A stretch of DNA of 49,549 nucleotides, from contig RDXI01000026.1 in assembly GCA_004292795.1 (NCBI GenBank), forward strand, positions 1 to 49,549. The letters run 5' to 3'. The DNA comes from Bacteroidota bacterium (GTDB lineage: Bacteria; Bacteroidota; Bacteroidia; Cytophagales; Microscillaceae). The stretch's first letter is position 1. The number at the start of each line of letters is the position of its first letter. Below the pieces are notes generated by a model that searched no databases, was not told the DNA's origin, and worked only from the letters and a program-made list of their open reading frames with translations. A program made the position numbers and the translations under genes. Below are positions 1 through 8,517 of this stretch, piece after piece.

Positions 1-1
1 A

Positions 2-187
2 CATGGCGCGGTGGCTTTGTTGGGTAGCCTTGAAGCTGTTTCGGATAAAATGTTTTTGACGGGTACGATTTTCTTGGTGCAAGAAGTGTGGTTGTTTGGC
101 TTGGCTACAGTGGTGGGCGTGCTTGCCTCCCTCCTTCCTGCTTGGCGCGTGTACAAAATGGATATAGCGCGTACTTTGAGTGAATAA
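2..187 (+). CDS. ABC transporter permease, FtsX/MacB-like (C-terminal end only)
   Basis: Only the last 61 codons are in the window; the gene begins upstream. The reading frame starting at base 2 runs open to a TAA at 185-187. It gives a hydrophobic stretch (VWLFGLATVVGVLASLLPAW) followed by RVYKMDIARTLSE. A last membrane helix leading into LPAWRxxxxDxxxTL is the usual end of FtsX/MacB-type permease subunits of lipoprotein-release or macrolide-type ABC exporters in the inner membrane. The ABC ATPase at 12650-13315 belongs to the family that pairs with such permeases, but it is too far away to be assigned as the partner. The family call is fairly firm; the substrate cannot be told. Confidence 0.7.
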   Translation, partial: HGAVALLGSLEAVSDKMFLTGTIFLVQEVWLFGLATVVGVLASLLPAWRVYKMDIARTLSE

Positions 188-291
188 TATTTGTAAAAAA
201 ACATACAAAATACAGCTTGATAGGATAGGGTTTGAAACCCTATCCTATTGATTAACAAGGTTTTGCTTATTTGAAATTATCTTTTTGCGAT

Positions 292-1560
292 ATGCTTACT
301 ACCCAATACGAATCCGTTATTTTGATTGCAGACGACCAGCCCGAAAATTTGCAAGTGATTAGCAATATTTTGAAAACGGTGTCTTCGCAATACAATTTTA
401 TCCATGTACCGAATGGAAAAATTTTGGTAGAAGTTGCCCAAAATCGTATTCCTGACCTTATCATTACAGATTGGGATATGCCCGAAATGGGCGGTGTAGA
501 AGCTATCAAAATCTTGAAAGCCAACCCTGCCACAAGCCAAATACCCATTATCGTATGCACAGGCGTAATGAGTGGCTCGCAAGACCTAAAAACGGCTATG
601 GAAGCAGGCGCGGTAGATTTTATACGCAAACCCATTGATAAACTTGAGCTTACGGCTCGTGTGCAGTCCATGCTCAAACTTTCTATGGCATATCGAAAAT
701 TGGAAGAGTCGCACCAAACCATAGCACGACAGCATCACAACATTGTTTCTTCGGTAAGGTACGCCCACAAAATACAAACGGCACTCTTGCCTACTGCCAG
801 CACACTGAAACGCGCCTTGCCTGAGTTTTTTATCTTATACAAGCCCCGCGACATTGTTTCAGGCGATTTTTATTGGTTTACGGAAACCTCGCCTACCCCC
901 ATCTACACGCGCAAAATAGACGAAAAAGGGCAAGAAACTTCCGTGTTGAACGGATTTACAGAAAGCAGACGCATTTTTGCGGTCATTGACTGCACGGGGC
1001 ATGGCGTGCCGGGTGCTTTTATGACTATGATAGCCAACACTTTGCTCAATCAAATCGTGAATGAAAAAGACATACACGAACCTGTAGCAATTCTGTATGA
1101 ATTAGACAAAAGACTCTCGGAAACTCTGCGTACTGAAGACACCGAAGAAGGCAAGAAAATTTCTGATGGCATGGATTTGTCCATTATGTCCGTAGGCGAG
1201 GACGAAATCCTATGGGCAGGCGCAAAACATCACCTTTGGCGCGTGCAGGCAGGCGAGCTACACGAAATACGTGGTTCTAAATTTCCGATAGGTGGCACGC
1301 TCTACAAAACCAAAACTTTCGAGCAACATCAACTTGCCTACCAAAAAGGCGACATTTTTTATATGCACACAGACGGCTACATAGACCAAATGAACGCCGA
1401 AAGACAACGCTTCATGAGCAAACGCCTCAAAGAATTTTTGCAACAAATCCACACGCAAGACATGGAAACGCAAAAAACGCTCTTAGAGCAAAACCTACAG
1501 GCATGGCAAGGCAACGAAAACCAAATAGACGATATTTTGGTGGCAGGTGTACGGTTGTAG
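292..1560 (+). CDS. Response regulator with PP2C/SpoIIE-type serine phosphatase output
   Basis: This 422-residue cytoplasmic protein joins an N-terminal receiver domain (about residues 8-125) to a C-terminal SpoIIE/PP2C phosphatase domain (about 170-420). The receiver shows the acidic pair at DD14-15, phospho-acceptor D60 (in LIITDWDMPEMGG) and K113 in RKP. The phosphatase part shows metal-binding motifs SGDFYWF, DCTGHGVPGAF and HTDGYIDQM. Such proteins act in partner-switching circuits, dephosphorylating anti-sigma-factor antagonists when the receiver is phosphorylated. No histidine kinase or antagonist gene lies nearby, so its partners are unknown. A TTG at 271 is in frame, but ATG 292 is preferred because it leaves the normal distance to the first beta strand. 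The stop codon lies inside a copy of GTAGGCAAG. Confidence 0.9.
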   Translation: MLTTQYESVILIADDQPENLQVISNILKTVSSQYNFIHVPNGKILVEVAQNRIPDLIITDWDMPEMGGVEAIKILKANPATSQIPIIVCTGVMSGSQDLKTAMEAGAVDFIRKPIDKLELTARVQSMLKLSMAYRKLEESHQTIARQHHNIVSSVRYAHKIQTALLPTASTLKRALPEFFILYKPRDIVSGDFYWFTETSPTPIYTRKIDEKGQETSVLNGFTESRRIFAVIDCTGHGVPGAFMTMIANTLLNQIVNEKDIHEPVAILYELDKRLSETLRTEDTEEGKKISDGMDLSIMSVGEDEILWAGAKHHLWRVQAGELHEIRGSKFPIGGTLYKTKTFEQHQLAYQKGDIFYMHTDGYIDQMNAERQRFMSKRLKEFLQQIHTQDMETQKTLLEQNLQAWQGNENQIDDILVAGVRL

Positions 1561-1634
1561 GCAAGGTTTGTGTTGTTTTTTTTGGAAATATCAAAAAAAA
1601 GACAGATATTTAGGGACTTAGAAATAATCCTTTT

Positions 1635-3689
1635 ATGTCAGAAAATCCTTTGTTCCAACCCTTCGAAACGCCCTTCGATACGTTTCCATTCCAAAAAGTG
1701 CAAGATGCGCATTTCTTGCCTGCTATTCAACAAGCCATCGCGGAAGCCAAAACCGAGATTGCACAGCTCAAACAAAATCCTGCCTCGCCTACCTTTGCCA
1801 ACACGATAGAAGTATTGGAGCGGTCAGGCAAGCGTTTGGATATGATTTCTACCGCTTTTTTCAACCTCAATCATGCAGATACCAACGACACGCGCCAACA
1901 AATAGCGCAAGAGATTTCGCCCTTGCTTACCGAACATGGCAATGATATTTTGCTTGATGCCGAATTGTTTGCACGCATCAAGCACGTCTTCGAAGCAGAA
2001 AAAGAAACCCCTACCCTTGCCTCGCCTGAACAAAAACGTTTGCTCGAAAAGACCTACAAGGCGTTTGTGCGCAATGGCGCAAACCTTTCTCCCGAACAAA
2101 AAGACGCATTGCGCGAAATAGACAAGGAACTCGCGCAGGCAAGTTTGAAATTTGGGGAGAATGTATTGGCAGATACCAAAAACTATACGCTTGTGCTGGA
2201 GCAGGAAAGCGACCTTGCGGGCTTGCCTGCTGATGTGCGTGAAACTGCCGCCCACACCGCCAAAAATATGGGGCAGGAAGGCAAGTGGATTTTTACGCTT
2301 GCCTACCCAAGCTATCAGCCCTTTATGACCTACAGCACAAGGCGCGACCTTCGCCACCAAATATTTGTGGCATTTGGCTCGAAGGGCTTCAGGGGCAATG
2401 AGTTCGACAACCGCGAGCTTATCCAAAAAATAGCCTCCCTGCGCTACCAAAGAGCAAAATTGTTGGGTTATGCTTCTCATGCGGACTTTGTGCTGGAGGA
2501 AAGAATGGCAAACTCGCCTACCATTGTGCGCAATTTCTTAGATGAAATGCTACAACACGCACAACAGGCTTCCCTGCGTGATGTGCAGGAATTGGCAGAC
2601 TATGCCCGCCAAACTGACGGCATCGAGCAGTTGGAGCGTTGGGATATTTTGCACTACAGCGAAAGACTGAAAAAAGAACGTTTTGATATTGACGATGAAT
2701 TGTTGCGCCCCTATTTCAAGTTGGAAAACGTTACGCAAGGCGTTTTTGATATTGCTACGCGCCTTTTTGATTTGCAATTTGTGGAGCGAAACGACATTCC
2801 GAAATACAATGAAGAAGTGGTGACGTATGAGGTATTAGACAAAGCAGGCAAGCATTTGTCGGTTTTGTACCTTGACTTTTTCCCACGACCAGGGCATAAA
2901 AAAGATGGTGCGTGGATGACGCATTTTCGTGGACAATACCACAACGAAGCAGGCGAGAATGTGCGCCCTCACGTTTCGTTGGTCTGCAATTTTACGAAAC
3001 CCACCGAAACCAAACCTTCCCTACTGACGCATGACGAAGTGCTGACGCTCTTGCACGAGTTTGGACATGGACTGCACCTCATTTTGAGCCAATGCCAATA
3101 TGATAGCCTCGCAGGGACAAATGTGTCGTGGGATTTTGTGGAATTGCCCTCGCAACTGATGGAAAATTGGGGCTACGCGCAAGAGTCGCTCAACACCTTT
3201 GCGCGTCATTATGAAACAGGCGAGCCTATCCCTGCAGAAATTTTGGCGAAAATTCGTGAGTCGCGCATTTTCCAAGAAGGTTATTTCACGCTTCGCCAAT
3301 TAAGTTTTGGCTTGCTCGACATGGCGTGGCACGCGCAAAACCCCGAAAATATCACAGATGTAGTAGCCTTTGAGCGCAACGCCATTGCACCCACACAAGT
3401 AGGCTTGCCTGTAGTGGAAGGGACGCTCACAAGCACTGCCTTTTCGCATATTTTCCAAGGCGGTTACTCGGCGGGTTACTATAGCTACAAATGGGCGGAA
3501 GTTTTGGAGGCAGACGCTTTCGAGGTTTTCGAACAGAAGGGCGTTTTCGACAAAGCCACTGCCGAAAGTTTGTGCCAACACATTTTGAGCAAAGGCGGAA
3601 GCGAGCCTCCTATGGAGCTATACGAAAGGTTCAGAGGGCAAAAACCCTCGCCTAAAGCCCTGCTGAAAAAAGCGGGTTTGGTATCATAA
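1635..3689 (+). CDS. M3 family zinc metallopeptidase (oligopeptidase A / peptidyl-dipeptidase Dcp type)
   Basis: The 684-residue product has the length and layout of soluble M3 oligopeptidases, which finish the breakdown of short peptides in the cytoplasm or periplasm. The zinc site H474-E-F-G-H478 lies in LLHEFGHGLH, and the third ligand is the Glu of VELPSQ about 25 residues later. The N-terminus NPLFQPFETPFDTFPF is typical of the OpdA/Dcp branch. No signal peptide is visible, so a cytoplasmic location is likely. Sequence alone does not separate prlC-like from dcp-like specificity. The gene stands alone and is followed by a strong intrinsic terminator. Confidence 0.93.
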   Translation: MSENPLFQPFETPFDTFPFQKVQDAHFLPAIQQAIAEAKTEIAQLKQNPASPTFANTIEVLERSGKRLDMISTAFFNLNHADTNDTRQQIAQEISPLLTEHGNDILLDAELFARIKHVFEAEKETPTLASPEQKRLLEKTYKAFVRNGANLSPEQKDALREIDKELAQASLKFGENVLADTKNYTLVLEQESDLAGLPADVRETAAHTAKNMGQEGKWIFTLAYPSYQPFMTYSTRRDLRHQIFVAFGSKGFRGNEFDNRELIQKIASLRYQRAKLLGYASHADFVLEERMANSPTIVRNFLDEMLQHAQQASLRDVQELADYARQTDGIEQLERWDILHYSERLKKERFDIDDELLRPYFKLENVTQGVFDIATRLFDLQFVERNDIPKYNEEVVTYEVLDKAGKHLSVLYLDFFPRPGHKKDGAWMTHFRGQYHNEAGENVRPHVSLVCNFTKPTETKPSLLTHDEVLTLLHEFGHGLHLILSQCQYDSLAGTNVSWDFVELPSQLMENWGYAQESLNTFARHYETGEPIPAEILAKIRESRIFQEGYFTLRQLSFGLLDMAWHAQNPENITDVVAFERNAIAPTQVGLPVVEGTLTSTAFSHIFQGGYSAGYYSYKWAEVLEADAFEVFEQKGVFDKATAESLCQHILSKGGSEPPMELYERFRGQKPSPKALLKKAGLVS

Positions 3690-3697
3690 CACAAGTT

Positions 3698-3731
3698 CCC
3701 CAAGCCTACTCGATAGGCTTGGGGATTTTTT
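3698..3731 (+). terminator. Rho-independent terminator of the M3 peptidase gene
   Basis: A perfect 11-bp stem, CCCCAAGCCTA (3698-3708) with TAGGCTTGGGG (3714-3724), has a 5-base loop and is followed by ATTTTTTAT. It starts 8 bases after the stop codon. Confidence 0.92.
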
Positions 3732-3933
3732 ATACCCTTCGAAGGGTGTTTTTAAAAATTCTAAAAATAGTAAGATATTGATTTTCAAATGTTTTGAGTT
3801 TTATTTGTGGTGTGAGGACACTAAGCACGATAAAAACTATGTAGCGTAGGCTTTAGCCTGCGGTTATACGATATGAGGCTGTCCGAAAAAGGCAGTCTTT
3901 TTACAAGCGTGGTTTGTATCCCTACAAACGAAA
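3732..3933. other. Spacer with small palindromes, no gene seen
   Basis: No convincing coding sequence is visible. The stretch holds a perfect palindrome ACCCTTCGAAGGGT (3734-3747). At about 3841 it has a degenerate half-copy of the GTAGCGTAGGCTTTAGCCTG hairpin repeat that is complete at 31758-31785. Near 3873 there is a remnant of a GAGGCTGTCCGAA-type hairpin resembling the terminator at 18858. Confidence 0.6.
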
Positions 3934-4032
3934 CACGCACAGGGTAGGCAAGACAAGTCGCGGTAGTTCGCCTTTGGCGTAGCGGTCATAGACCGCAATG
4001 CCAAAGCATTGAAGTTGTAAACTTCAATGAAC
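3934..4032. repeat. 99-bp direct repeat, copy 1
   Basis: This copy matches 4831-4929 at an exact offset of 897 bases with about six mismatches. It contains GCGGTC-ATA-GACCGC and a hairpin CATTGAAGTT-GTA-AACTTCAATG, plus one copy of GTAGGCAAG. The pair flanks about 800 bp carrying two divergent small genes. Confidence 0.88.
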
Positions 4033-4082
4033 GGGCATTAGTAGGCAAGATTGTATGCTTTTTCAATGAAAAACAAAGCATA

Positions 4083-4310
4083 TCATGCTTCTACAGCGTG
4101 TTGTTGGGCTTGTTTTTCTGCCAAATGCTTTTCTACCTTCGCCTTGATTTCGTTCACTTTGGTTTCCAAAAAGGCGAGTTCAGCATCACGTTCCTCAAGC
4201 GTTTGGTTTTGAATACGTGCCAGAAATTTAGCTCTAAACGCTTCTTCGGCTTCGGGTGTAGTAGCCAAACTTAATTCTTTTTTAAGTTGATTGAAAAAAG
4301 CTTCGTTCAT
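4083..4310 (-). CDS. Small acidic coiled-coil protein, unknown function
   Basis: This 75-residue protein is rich in Glu, Ala and Lys and is probably one or two long helices that could form a coiled coil, especially residues 40-75 (EERDAELAFLETKVNEIKAK). There is no signal peptide and no membrane segment. It starts at ATG 4310 and ends at TGA 4083. An inverted repeat TATGCTTT/AAAGCATA (4054-4082) lies just beyond its 3' end. It diverges from the small gene at 4436, and both sit between two copies of a 99-bp direct repeat. Codon choice resembles the backbone genes, which supports a real gene. No family is recognised. Confidence 0.6.
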   Translation of the reverse strand: MNEAFFNQLKKELSLATTPEAEEAFRAKFLARIQNQTLEERDAELAFLETKVNEIKAKVEKHLAEKQAQQHAVEA

Positions 4311-4386
4311 AACAAATCAATTTAAGAGGTCTTTATTTCAAATTTTACGCAAATATAAACCTTGCCTACCACAGACCAAAAGTGCG

Positions 4387-4419
4387 TTTGGCATTTTTGC
4401 AATTTTATAGCTATCTTTG
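4387..4419 (+). promoter_or_regulatory. Bacteroidota-type promoter for the gene at 4436
   Basis: TTTG at 4387-4390 is followed after 21 bases by TATCTTTG at 4412-4419, matching the TTTG / TAnnTTTG consensus of the Bacteroidota housekeeping sigma factor. The ATG follows 16 bases later. Confidence 0.75.
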
Positions 4420-4435
4420 TGTTGTAAAAGATGTT

Positions 4436-4603
4436 ATGCCTCAACAATACCATAAAAATCTGTGTTTACCCTTATCTGCAAAACAGCAACTGCAAAAGGA
4501 AAAATTGAAAGCAGGTATCAAAGAAGCCTTTGCAGAAGTGCGTGCTATGCAAGCAGGTAAGCTCAAAGAAACTACTATGGAGGAGTTTTTGGAGAGTTTA
4601 TAA
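4436..4603 (+). CDS. Small antitoxin-like protein
   Basis: This 55-residue protein ends in EVRAMQAGKLKETTMEEFLESL. A charged helix with (Q/E)xGKxKxxTxEEFLxxL is common at the C-terminus of small type II antitoxin or addiction-module proteins that accompany RelE/ParE-type toxins. No toxin gene is adjacent, so it may be an orphan or a relic; the assignment is by resemblance only. The start at ATG 4436 is chosen because a good TTTG/TAnnTTTG promoter ends at 4419; upstream in-frame starts would lie inside the promoter. It is followed by CTTGCCTGC...GTAGGCAAG, which can fold as a hairpin. Confidence 0.6.
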   Translation: MPQQYHKNLCLPLSAKQQLQKEKLKAGIKEAFAEVRAMQAGKLKETTMEEFLESL

Positions 4604-4652
4604 CTTGCCTGCTGTTTTTCGCCCAAGTAGGCAAGAAAAAAACAAGTTATTT

Positions 4653-4753
4653 GTAGGGGCAAACCCTTGTGGTTGCCCTTTTGAATAACGCAAATGTTCT
4701 TTTTACCTAAAATGTGTGTACGAACAAGGGCAACCACAAGGGTTTGCCCCTAC
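4653..4753. repeat. 28-bp perfect inverted repeat (GTAGGGGCAAACCCTTGTGG arms)
   Basis: Arms at 4653-4680 and 4726-4753 are perfectly complementary and separated by 45 bases. In RNA this would be a very stable hairpin. The rest of the spacer 4604-4830 holds a CTTGCCTGC/GTAGGCAAG pair just after 4603 and a second hairpin at 4774. I see no gene in it. Confidence 0.92.
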
Positions 4754-4773
4754 CAAAACACCCAAAAAACAGC

Positions 4774-4798
4774 AGAAACGTTGCAGGGCAACGTTTCT
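4774..4798. repeat. Hairpin repeat AGAAACGTTGC-AGG-GCAACGTTTCT
   Basis: A perfect 11-bp stem with a 3-base loop lies 20 bases after the larger inverted repeat. There is no T-run on either side, so it does not look like a classical terminator. Confidence 0.88.
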
Positions 4799-4830
4799 AC
4801 GCGGTTGAAAGGGCTTGCCTGCTGCTTGTC

Positions 4831-4929
4831 CACACACAGGGTAGGCAAGACAAGTCGCGGTAGTTCGCCTTTGGCGTAGCGGTCATAGACCGCAATACCC
4901 AAGCATTGAAATTACAAACTTCAATGAAC
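4831..4929. repeat. 99-bp direct repeat, copy 2
   Basis: Partner of 3934-4032. The GCGGTC-ATA-GACCGC element is identical, while the second hairpin is decayed (CATTGAAATTACAAACTTCAATG keeps only seven pairs). The copy ends five bases before the stop codon of the gene at 4934-5485. Confidence 0.88.
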
Positions 4930-4933
4930 AAGG

Positions 4934-5485
4934 TTACTCTATATTAGGGTCGTAGTATTGCAAAATACGAATAAAACTGTCTATGTTATCGGATAGATGT
5001 TTCTTAGCATTTTTTAGAGAACTTTCTTTTATATGCGTTGATTCAGAACGTTTAACACTGCATAAGATATTTATCTCTTTATCAATAGTATAATTGATGC
5101 TACTTATCGCATCTTGTTTTTTTGGTTGAGTTACTATATCTGTTATATTTTTAGTTATAGGGACATCTTCTATGATTTTTCTTATATGTTCGGCTAATCT
5201 TCTTATTTCATATTTATCGTCAAAAGTAAGGTATTTAAGCTTGTCTTTGCATTTTGATAAATCCCTAAATTTTCCATATATCATATTTATTTCCTCTATC
5301 TTGCCCAGAACAGACCTTGGTACCTGAGAGTCCCAATCGATGAAACCATCACCTGTTTCATCTACTTGAATAATGATATCTTCACCCTGAAATGTAATTT
5401 TTTCAATTTTTTGGAGGTCATATTGGTACATCTTCTTTTTAGAAGCATCAGATACACCAACTTTTTTTATCTTAATTTTTCCCAT
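4934..5485 (-). CDS. Hypothetical protein with an EF-hand-like loop
   Basis: This 183-residue protein is of no family I recognise. Near residue 41 it carries VDETGDGFIDWDSQ, whose spacing (D-x-T-x-D-G-x-I-D) fits a calcium-binding EF-hand loop; no second loop is visible. The rest is charged and mostly helical, with no signal peptide and no membrane segment. It is clearly more AT-rich, and richer in Lys, Ile and Asn codons, than the flanking genes, which suggests acquisition by transfer. It starts at ATG 5485 and abuts one copy of the 99-bp repeat at its 3' end. Confidence 0.65.
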   Translation of the reverse strand: MGKIKIKKVGVSDASKKKMYQYDLQKIEKITFQGEDIIIQVDETGDGFIDWDSQVPRSVLGKIEEINMIYGKFRDLSKCKDKLKYLTFDDKYEIRRLAEHIRKIIEDVPITKNITDIVTQPKKQDAISSINYTIDKEINILCSVKRSESTHIKESSLKNAKKHLSDNIDSFIRILQYYDPNIE

Positions 5486-5522
5486 ATTTTAAATTTGTTA
5501 TTTTTTTATAAGTATTTTAGTA

Positions 5523-5540
5523 GTTCGTGTTTCCACGAAC
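5523..5540. repeat. Hairpin GTTCGTG-TTTC-CACGAAC
   Basis: This is a 7-bp stem with a 4-base loop, located between the minus-strand genes at 4934-5485 and 5571-5813. It is a shorter copy of the hairpin at 6042-6065, with similar flanks (TTTTAGT before, CACAA after). Confidence 0.8.
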
Positions 5541-5570
5541 CACAACAGAAAAGAAACAAGGCAATCCATT

Positions 5571-5813
5571 TCAAACGCTTGCCTTCTGCATCTCAAAAGC
5601 CACTTTATTAACCCTTTCTTCAGTTTGGGCTATGCGTTTAGAGATGTAGTAGTTAAATTCCGCATTGGCGCGTCTTTTTTCACTCTCGTTCAGAGAGGCG
5701 ATATACGCATTGAGGGCTTGCATAATAGGCTCTATTTCAGCCTCGCCTTCCGCATTGTCTAATTGGCGAAAGTATTTTTTCAGGGTTTCGAGTACGTTTT
5801 GCATACGATTCAT
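5571..5813 (-). CDS. Small helical protein, second gene of a coupled pair
   Basis: This 80-residue protein starts MNRMQNVLETLKKYFRQLDN and is predicted to be helical and charged, with no signal peptide or membrane segment. The start at ATG 5813 is chosen because it overlaps the stop of the upstream gene in the ATGA arrangement (TGA 5810-5812), a sign of translational coupling. An upstream in-frame start would read through the neighbouring gene. No family is recognised. The pair may form a small two-subunit complex, but that is inference from the overlap only. Confidence 0.65.
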   Translation of the reverse strand: MNRMQNVLETLKKYFRQLDNAEGEAEIEPIMQALNAYIASLNESEKRRANAEFNYYISKRIAQTEERVNKVAFEMQKASV

Positions 5814-5992
5814 TCGTTTTTTAAGTCTAATTTTAGTTCTTCTATGTGGTGCATCACGTGCCAAATTTTGTCAAGCAATGCGTCTATGTCCTCTTGCGAA
5901 GCGGTGCTTTCCTTCAAACGAAGTATAATTTTAAGGTTTTTGAGGTCAGTTTCTGCCAATAAAAGCAAGAGTTCCTTTTCTCTTTTAGTCAT
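5810..5992 (-). CDS. Small helical protein, first gene of a coupled pair
   Basis: This 60-residue protein is leucine-rich and charged (MTKREKELLLLLAETDLKNL...) and ends with a His-rich helix (HVMHHIEELKLDL). There is no signal peptide. It overlaps the next gene by four bases (ATGA) and lies downstream of nrdA on the same strand, separated from it by the hairpin at 6042-6065. No family is recognised. Confidence 0.62.
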   Translation of the reverse strand: MTKREKELLLLLAETDLKNLKIILRLKESTASQEDIDALLDKIWHVMHHIEELKLDLKNE

Positions 5993-6041
5993 AACTATTT
6001 TGGAAGCATTTTAGTATGAAAATTGGTTAATTTTTAGTTTC

Positions 6042-6065
6042 GTGGTTCGTGTCCCCACGAACCAC
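6042..6065. repeat. Hairpin GTGGTTCGTG-TCCC-CACGAACCAC
   Basis: A perfect 10-bp stem with a 4-base loop sits 16 bases beyond the nrdA stop on the minus strand. It may end or protect the nrdA transcript. A shorter copy lies at 5523-5540. Confidence 0.85.
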
Positions 6066-6081
6066 AAAAAGTTATCATATA

Positions 6082-8517
6082 TTACGCACTGCACGCCAAG
6101 CAATCGGGGTCATCAATCGAGCAAGTCTTGCCTTCGGCTATGTCGAGGGCGGAAATCTCGCCTACGTGAGCCATCATTTCTTGCGCTACGTGGGCTTGGC
6201 TGTTGATTTGGCGTTGTTTGGCTTCATTGGCGTTGTTTTGCAAAACCGTTTCCATGTCTATCGTGAACTTCGTAGCAGACGAAGCGGCACGGGTACGCAA
6301 GTAGTACAAGCCCGTTTTCAGTCCTTTGCGCCATGCGTAGAAGTGCATGGAGGTAAGTTTGGCGTAGTTCGCATCTTCCATGTGGATATTCATGCTTTGG
6401 CTTTGGCAAATGAACGCCCCACGGTCAGCCGCCATGTCTATGATAGCGCGTTGTTTGATTTCCCACACCGTTTTGTAAATGTCTTTGATGTGTTGGGGAA
6501 TTTCGGGGATATTTTGTATAGAGCCATCAGCTTGTATGAGGCGTTGCTTCATATTTTCGTTCCAAATACCCAACTCCACGAGGTCGTGCATGAGGTGTTT
6601 GTTCACGACTACGAACTCACCTGAAAGTACGCGCCTTGTGTAAATATTGGAAGTAAAAGGCTCAAAACATTCGTTGTTGCCCAAAATTTGCGAAGTAGAA
6701 GCCGTAGGCATAGGCGCGAGCAGGAGAGAATTTCGCACCCCATGCTGTAGCACCTGATAGCGCAATGCCTCCCAATCCCAACGACCAGAGTCAGGCTGTA
6801 CGCCCCAAAGGTCAAATTGGAACTTGCCTTGCGAGATAGGCGAGCCTGCAAACGTTTCGTAAGCCCCATCACGTTTTGCCAACTCCATCGAGGCAGTCAT
6901 AGCCCCGAAGTATATCGTTTCGAAAATATCCTTATTCAACTGTCTTGCCTCCTCCGAGTCGAAGGGGTAGCGCAACATAGCCAACGTATCCGCCAAACCT
7001 TGCACGCCTATGCCTATAGGTCTGTGGCGTTTGTTGGAGCGTTCCGCTTCAGGAATAGGGTAATAATTGAGGTCTATAATCTTGTTTAGGTTCTTGGTAG
7101 CTACTTGCGTAACTTCATACAATTTTTCATGGTCAAACTTTCCATCTATAATAAATCTTGGCAAGGCAATGCTCGCTAAATTACATACCGCCACCTCGTC
7201 TGCACTTGTATATTCCAAAATTTCTGTACAAAGGTTAGAACTTTTGATAGTGCCGAGGTTTTGTTGGTTCGATTTGGCATTGCACGCATCTTTGTAAAGC
7301 ATATACGGCGTGCCTGTTTCTATCTGTGATTCTATGATTTTGAACCAAAGTTCTTGCGCCTTGATGGTTTTGCGCTGTCTGCCCTCTTGTTCGTATCTCG
7401 TATAAAGTGCTTCGAATTGCTCTCCCCACACATCAGCCAAACCCGGACATTCGTTGGGGCAGAAAAGCGACCAATCGCCATCTTCTTCTACGCGCTTCAT
7501 GAACAAGTCCGAAATCCACATAGCATAAAACAAGTCCCTTGCTCTCAATTCCTCTTTGCCGTGGTTTTTCTTCAAATCCAAAAACTCGAAAATATCCGCA
7601 TGCCAAGGCTCAAGATAAATCGCAAATGCACCGGGGCGTTTGTTGCCACCTTGGTCGACATAGCGGGCAGTGTCATTGAATACTCTAAGCATCGGGATAA
7701 TGCCGTTTGAGTGTCCATTCGTGCCTTTGATGTACGAACCTGTAGCGCGTATGTTGTGGATAGATAGCCCTATTCCGCCTGCCGATTGCGAAATAAGAGC
7801 GCACTGTTTCAAGGTCTCATAAATTCCATCTATACTGTCCCCTTGCATGGTCAAAAGAAAGCAAGACGACATTTGCGGTTTCAGCGTACCCGCGTTAAAG
7901 AGCGTGGGCGTAGCGTGGGTAAACCATTTTTCGGACATCAAATTGTAGGTTTCGATGGCAGAGTCGATATCTTCGCCATGAATACCCAACGCCACACGCA
8001 TCAACATTTGTTGAGGGCGTTCTGCCACTTTGCCGTTTATTTTCAGTAGGTAAGACCTTTCGAGGGTTTTGAAGCCGAAAAAGTCATAATTAAAATCGCG
8101 TCCATATACTATAGCTGAATTGAGCGTATTGGCGTGCTTCTTCACTACTTCGTACACCTCATCAGACACCATGCCCGCTCTTTCCCCTGTTTTGGGATCC
8201 ACATATTCGTACAAGTTTTTCATCACCTTCGCAAAGTTCTTTTCAGTGTTCTTTTGAAGGTTCGAAATGGCTATGCGAGCCGCGAGAGCCGCATAATCGG
8301 GGTGAATGGTTGTCATCGTGGCGCAAATCTCAGCCGCAAGCGTGTCGAGCTGTGCAGTCGTAACGCCATCATACAAGCCATTGATAACTTTCATCGCCAC
8401 TTGGACAGGGTCCACATATTGGCGGTTCAGACTGTAGCATAGCTTTTCTATGCGGTCTGTGATTTTGTCAAACTTTACGGGTTCTTTGCGCCCGTCGCGC
8501 TTGATTACGTGCATCAT
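6082..8517 (-). CDS. nrdA: Ribonucleoside-diphosphate reductase class I, alpha subunit
   Basis: This 811-residue enzyme makes deoxyribonucleotides from ribonucleoside diphosphates together with an iron or manganese beta subunit. An ATP-cone occupies about residues 3-90. Substrate-site cysteines are C219 (in SSCFLL) and C445, and the thiyl-radical site is N428-L-C430-T-E432. The radical-transfer tyrosine pair lies in LYYLRTR near residue 725. The C-terminal thioredoxin-reactive pair is CLAC, three residues from the end. No nrdB lies in the window, so the subunits are unlinked here. The start is ATG 8517 (an ATG at 8514 is equally possible). A long, repeat-rich leader lies upstream. Confidence 0.96.
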   Translation of the reverse strand: MMHVIKRDGRKEPVKFDKITDRIEKLCYSLNRQYVDPVQVAMKVINGLYDGVTTAQLDTLAAEICATMTTIHPDYAALAARIAISNLQKNTEKNFAKVMKNLYEYVDPKTGERAGMVSDEVYEVVKKHANTLNSAIVYGRDFNYDFFGFKTLERSYLLKINGKVAERPQQMLMRVALGIHGEDIDSAIETYNLMSEKWFTHATPTLFNAGTLKPQMSSCFLLTMQGDSIDGIYETLKQCALISQSAGGIGLSIHNIRATGSYIKGTNGHSNGIIPMLRVFNDTARYVDQGGNKRPGAFAIYLEPWHADIFEFLDLKKNHGKEELRARDLFYAMWISDLFMKRVEEDGDWSLFCPNECPGLADVWGEQFEALYTRYEQEGRQRKTIKAQELWFKIIESQIETGTPYMLYKDACNAKSNQQNLGTIKSSNLCTEILEYTSADEVAVCNLASIALPRFIIDGKFDHEKLYEVTQVATKNLNKIIDLNYYPIPEAERSNKRHRPIGIGVQGLADTLAMLRYPFDSEEARQLNKDIFETIYFGAMTASMELAKRDGAYETFAGSPISQGKFQFDLWGVQPDSGRWDWEALRYQVLQHGVRNSLLLAPMPTASTSQILGNNECFEPFTSNIYTRRVLSGEFVVVNKHLMHDLVELGIWNENMKQRLIQADGSIQNIPEIPQHIKDIYKTVWEIKQRAIIDMAADRGAFICQSQSMNIHMEDANYAKLTSMHFYAWRKGLKTGLYYLRTRAASSATKFTIDMETVLQNNANEAKQRQINSQAHVAQEMMAHVGEISALDIAEGKTCSIDDPDCLACSA

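Noticed and set aside
1824-2480. Long open frame on the minus strand, 218 codons, inside the M3 peptidase gene
   Set aside because: It lies wholly antisense to a clear M3 peptidase with an intact zinc site, gives a low-complexity Phe/Cys-rich protein and has no family features.
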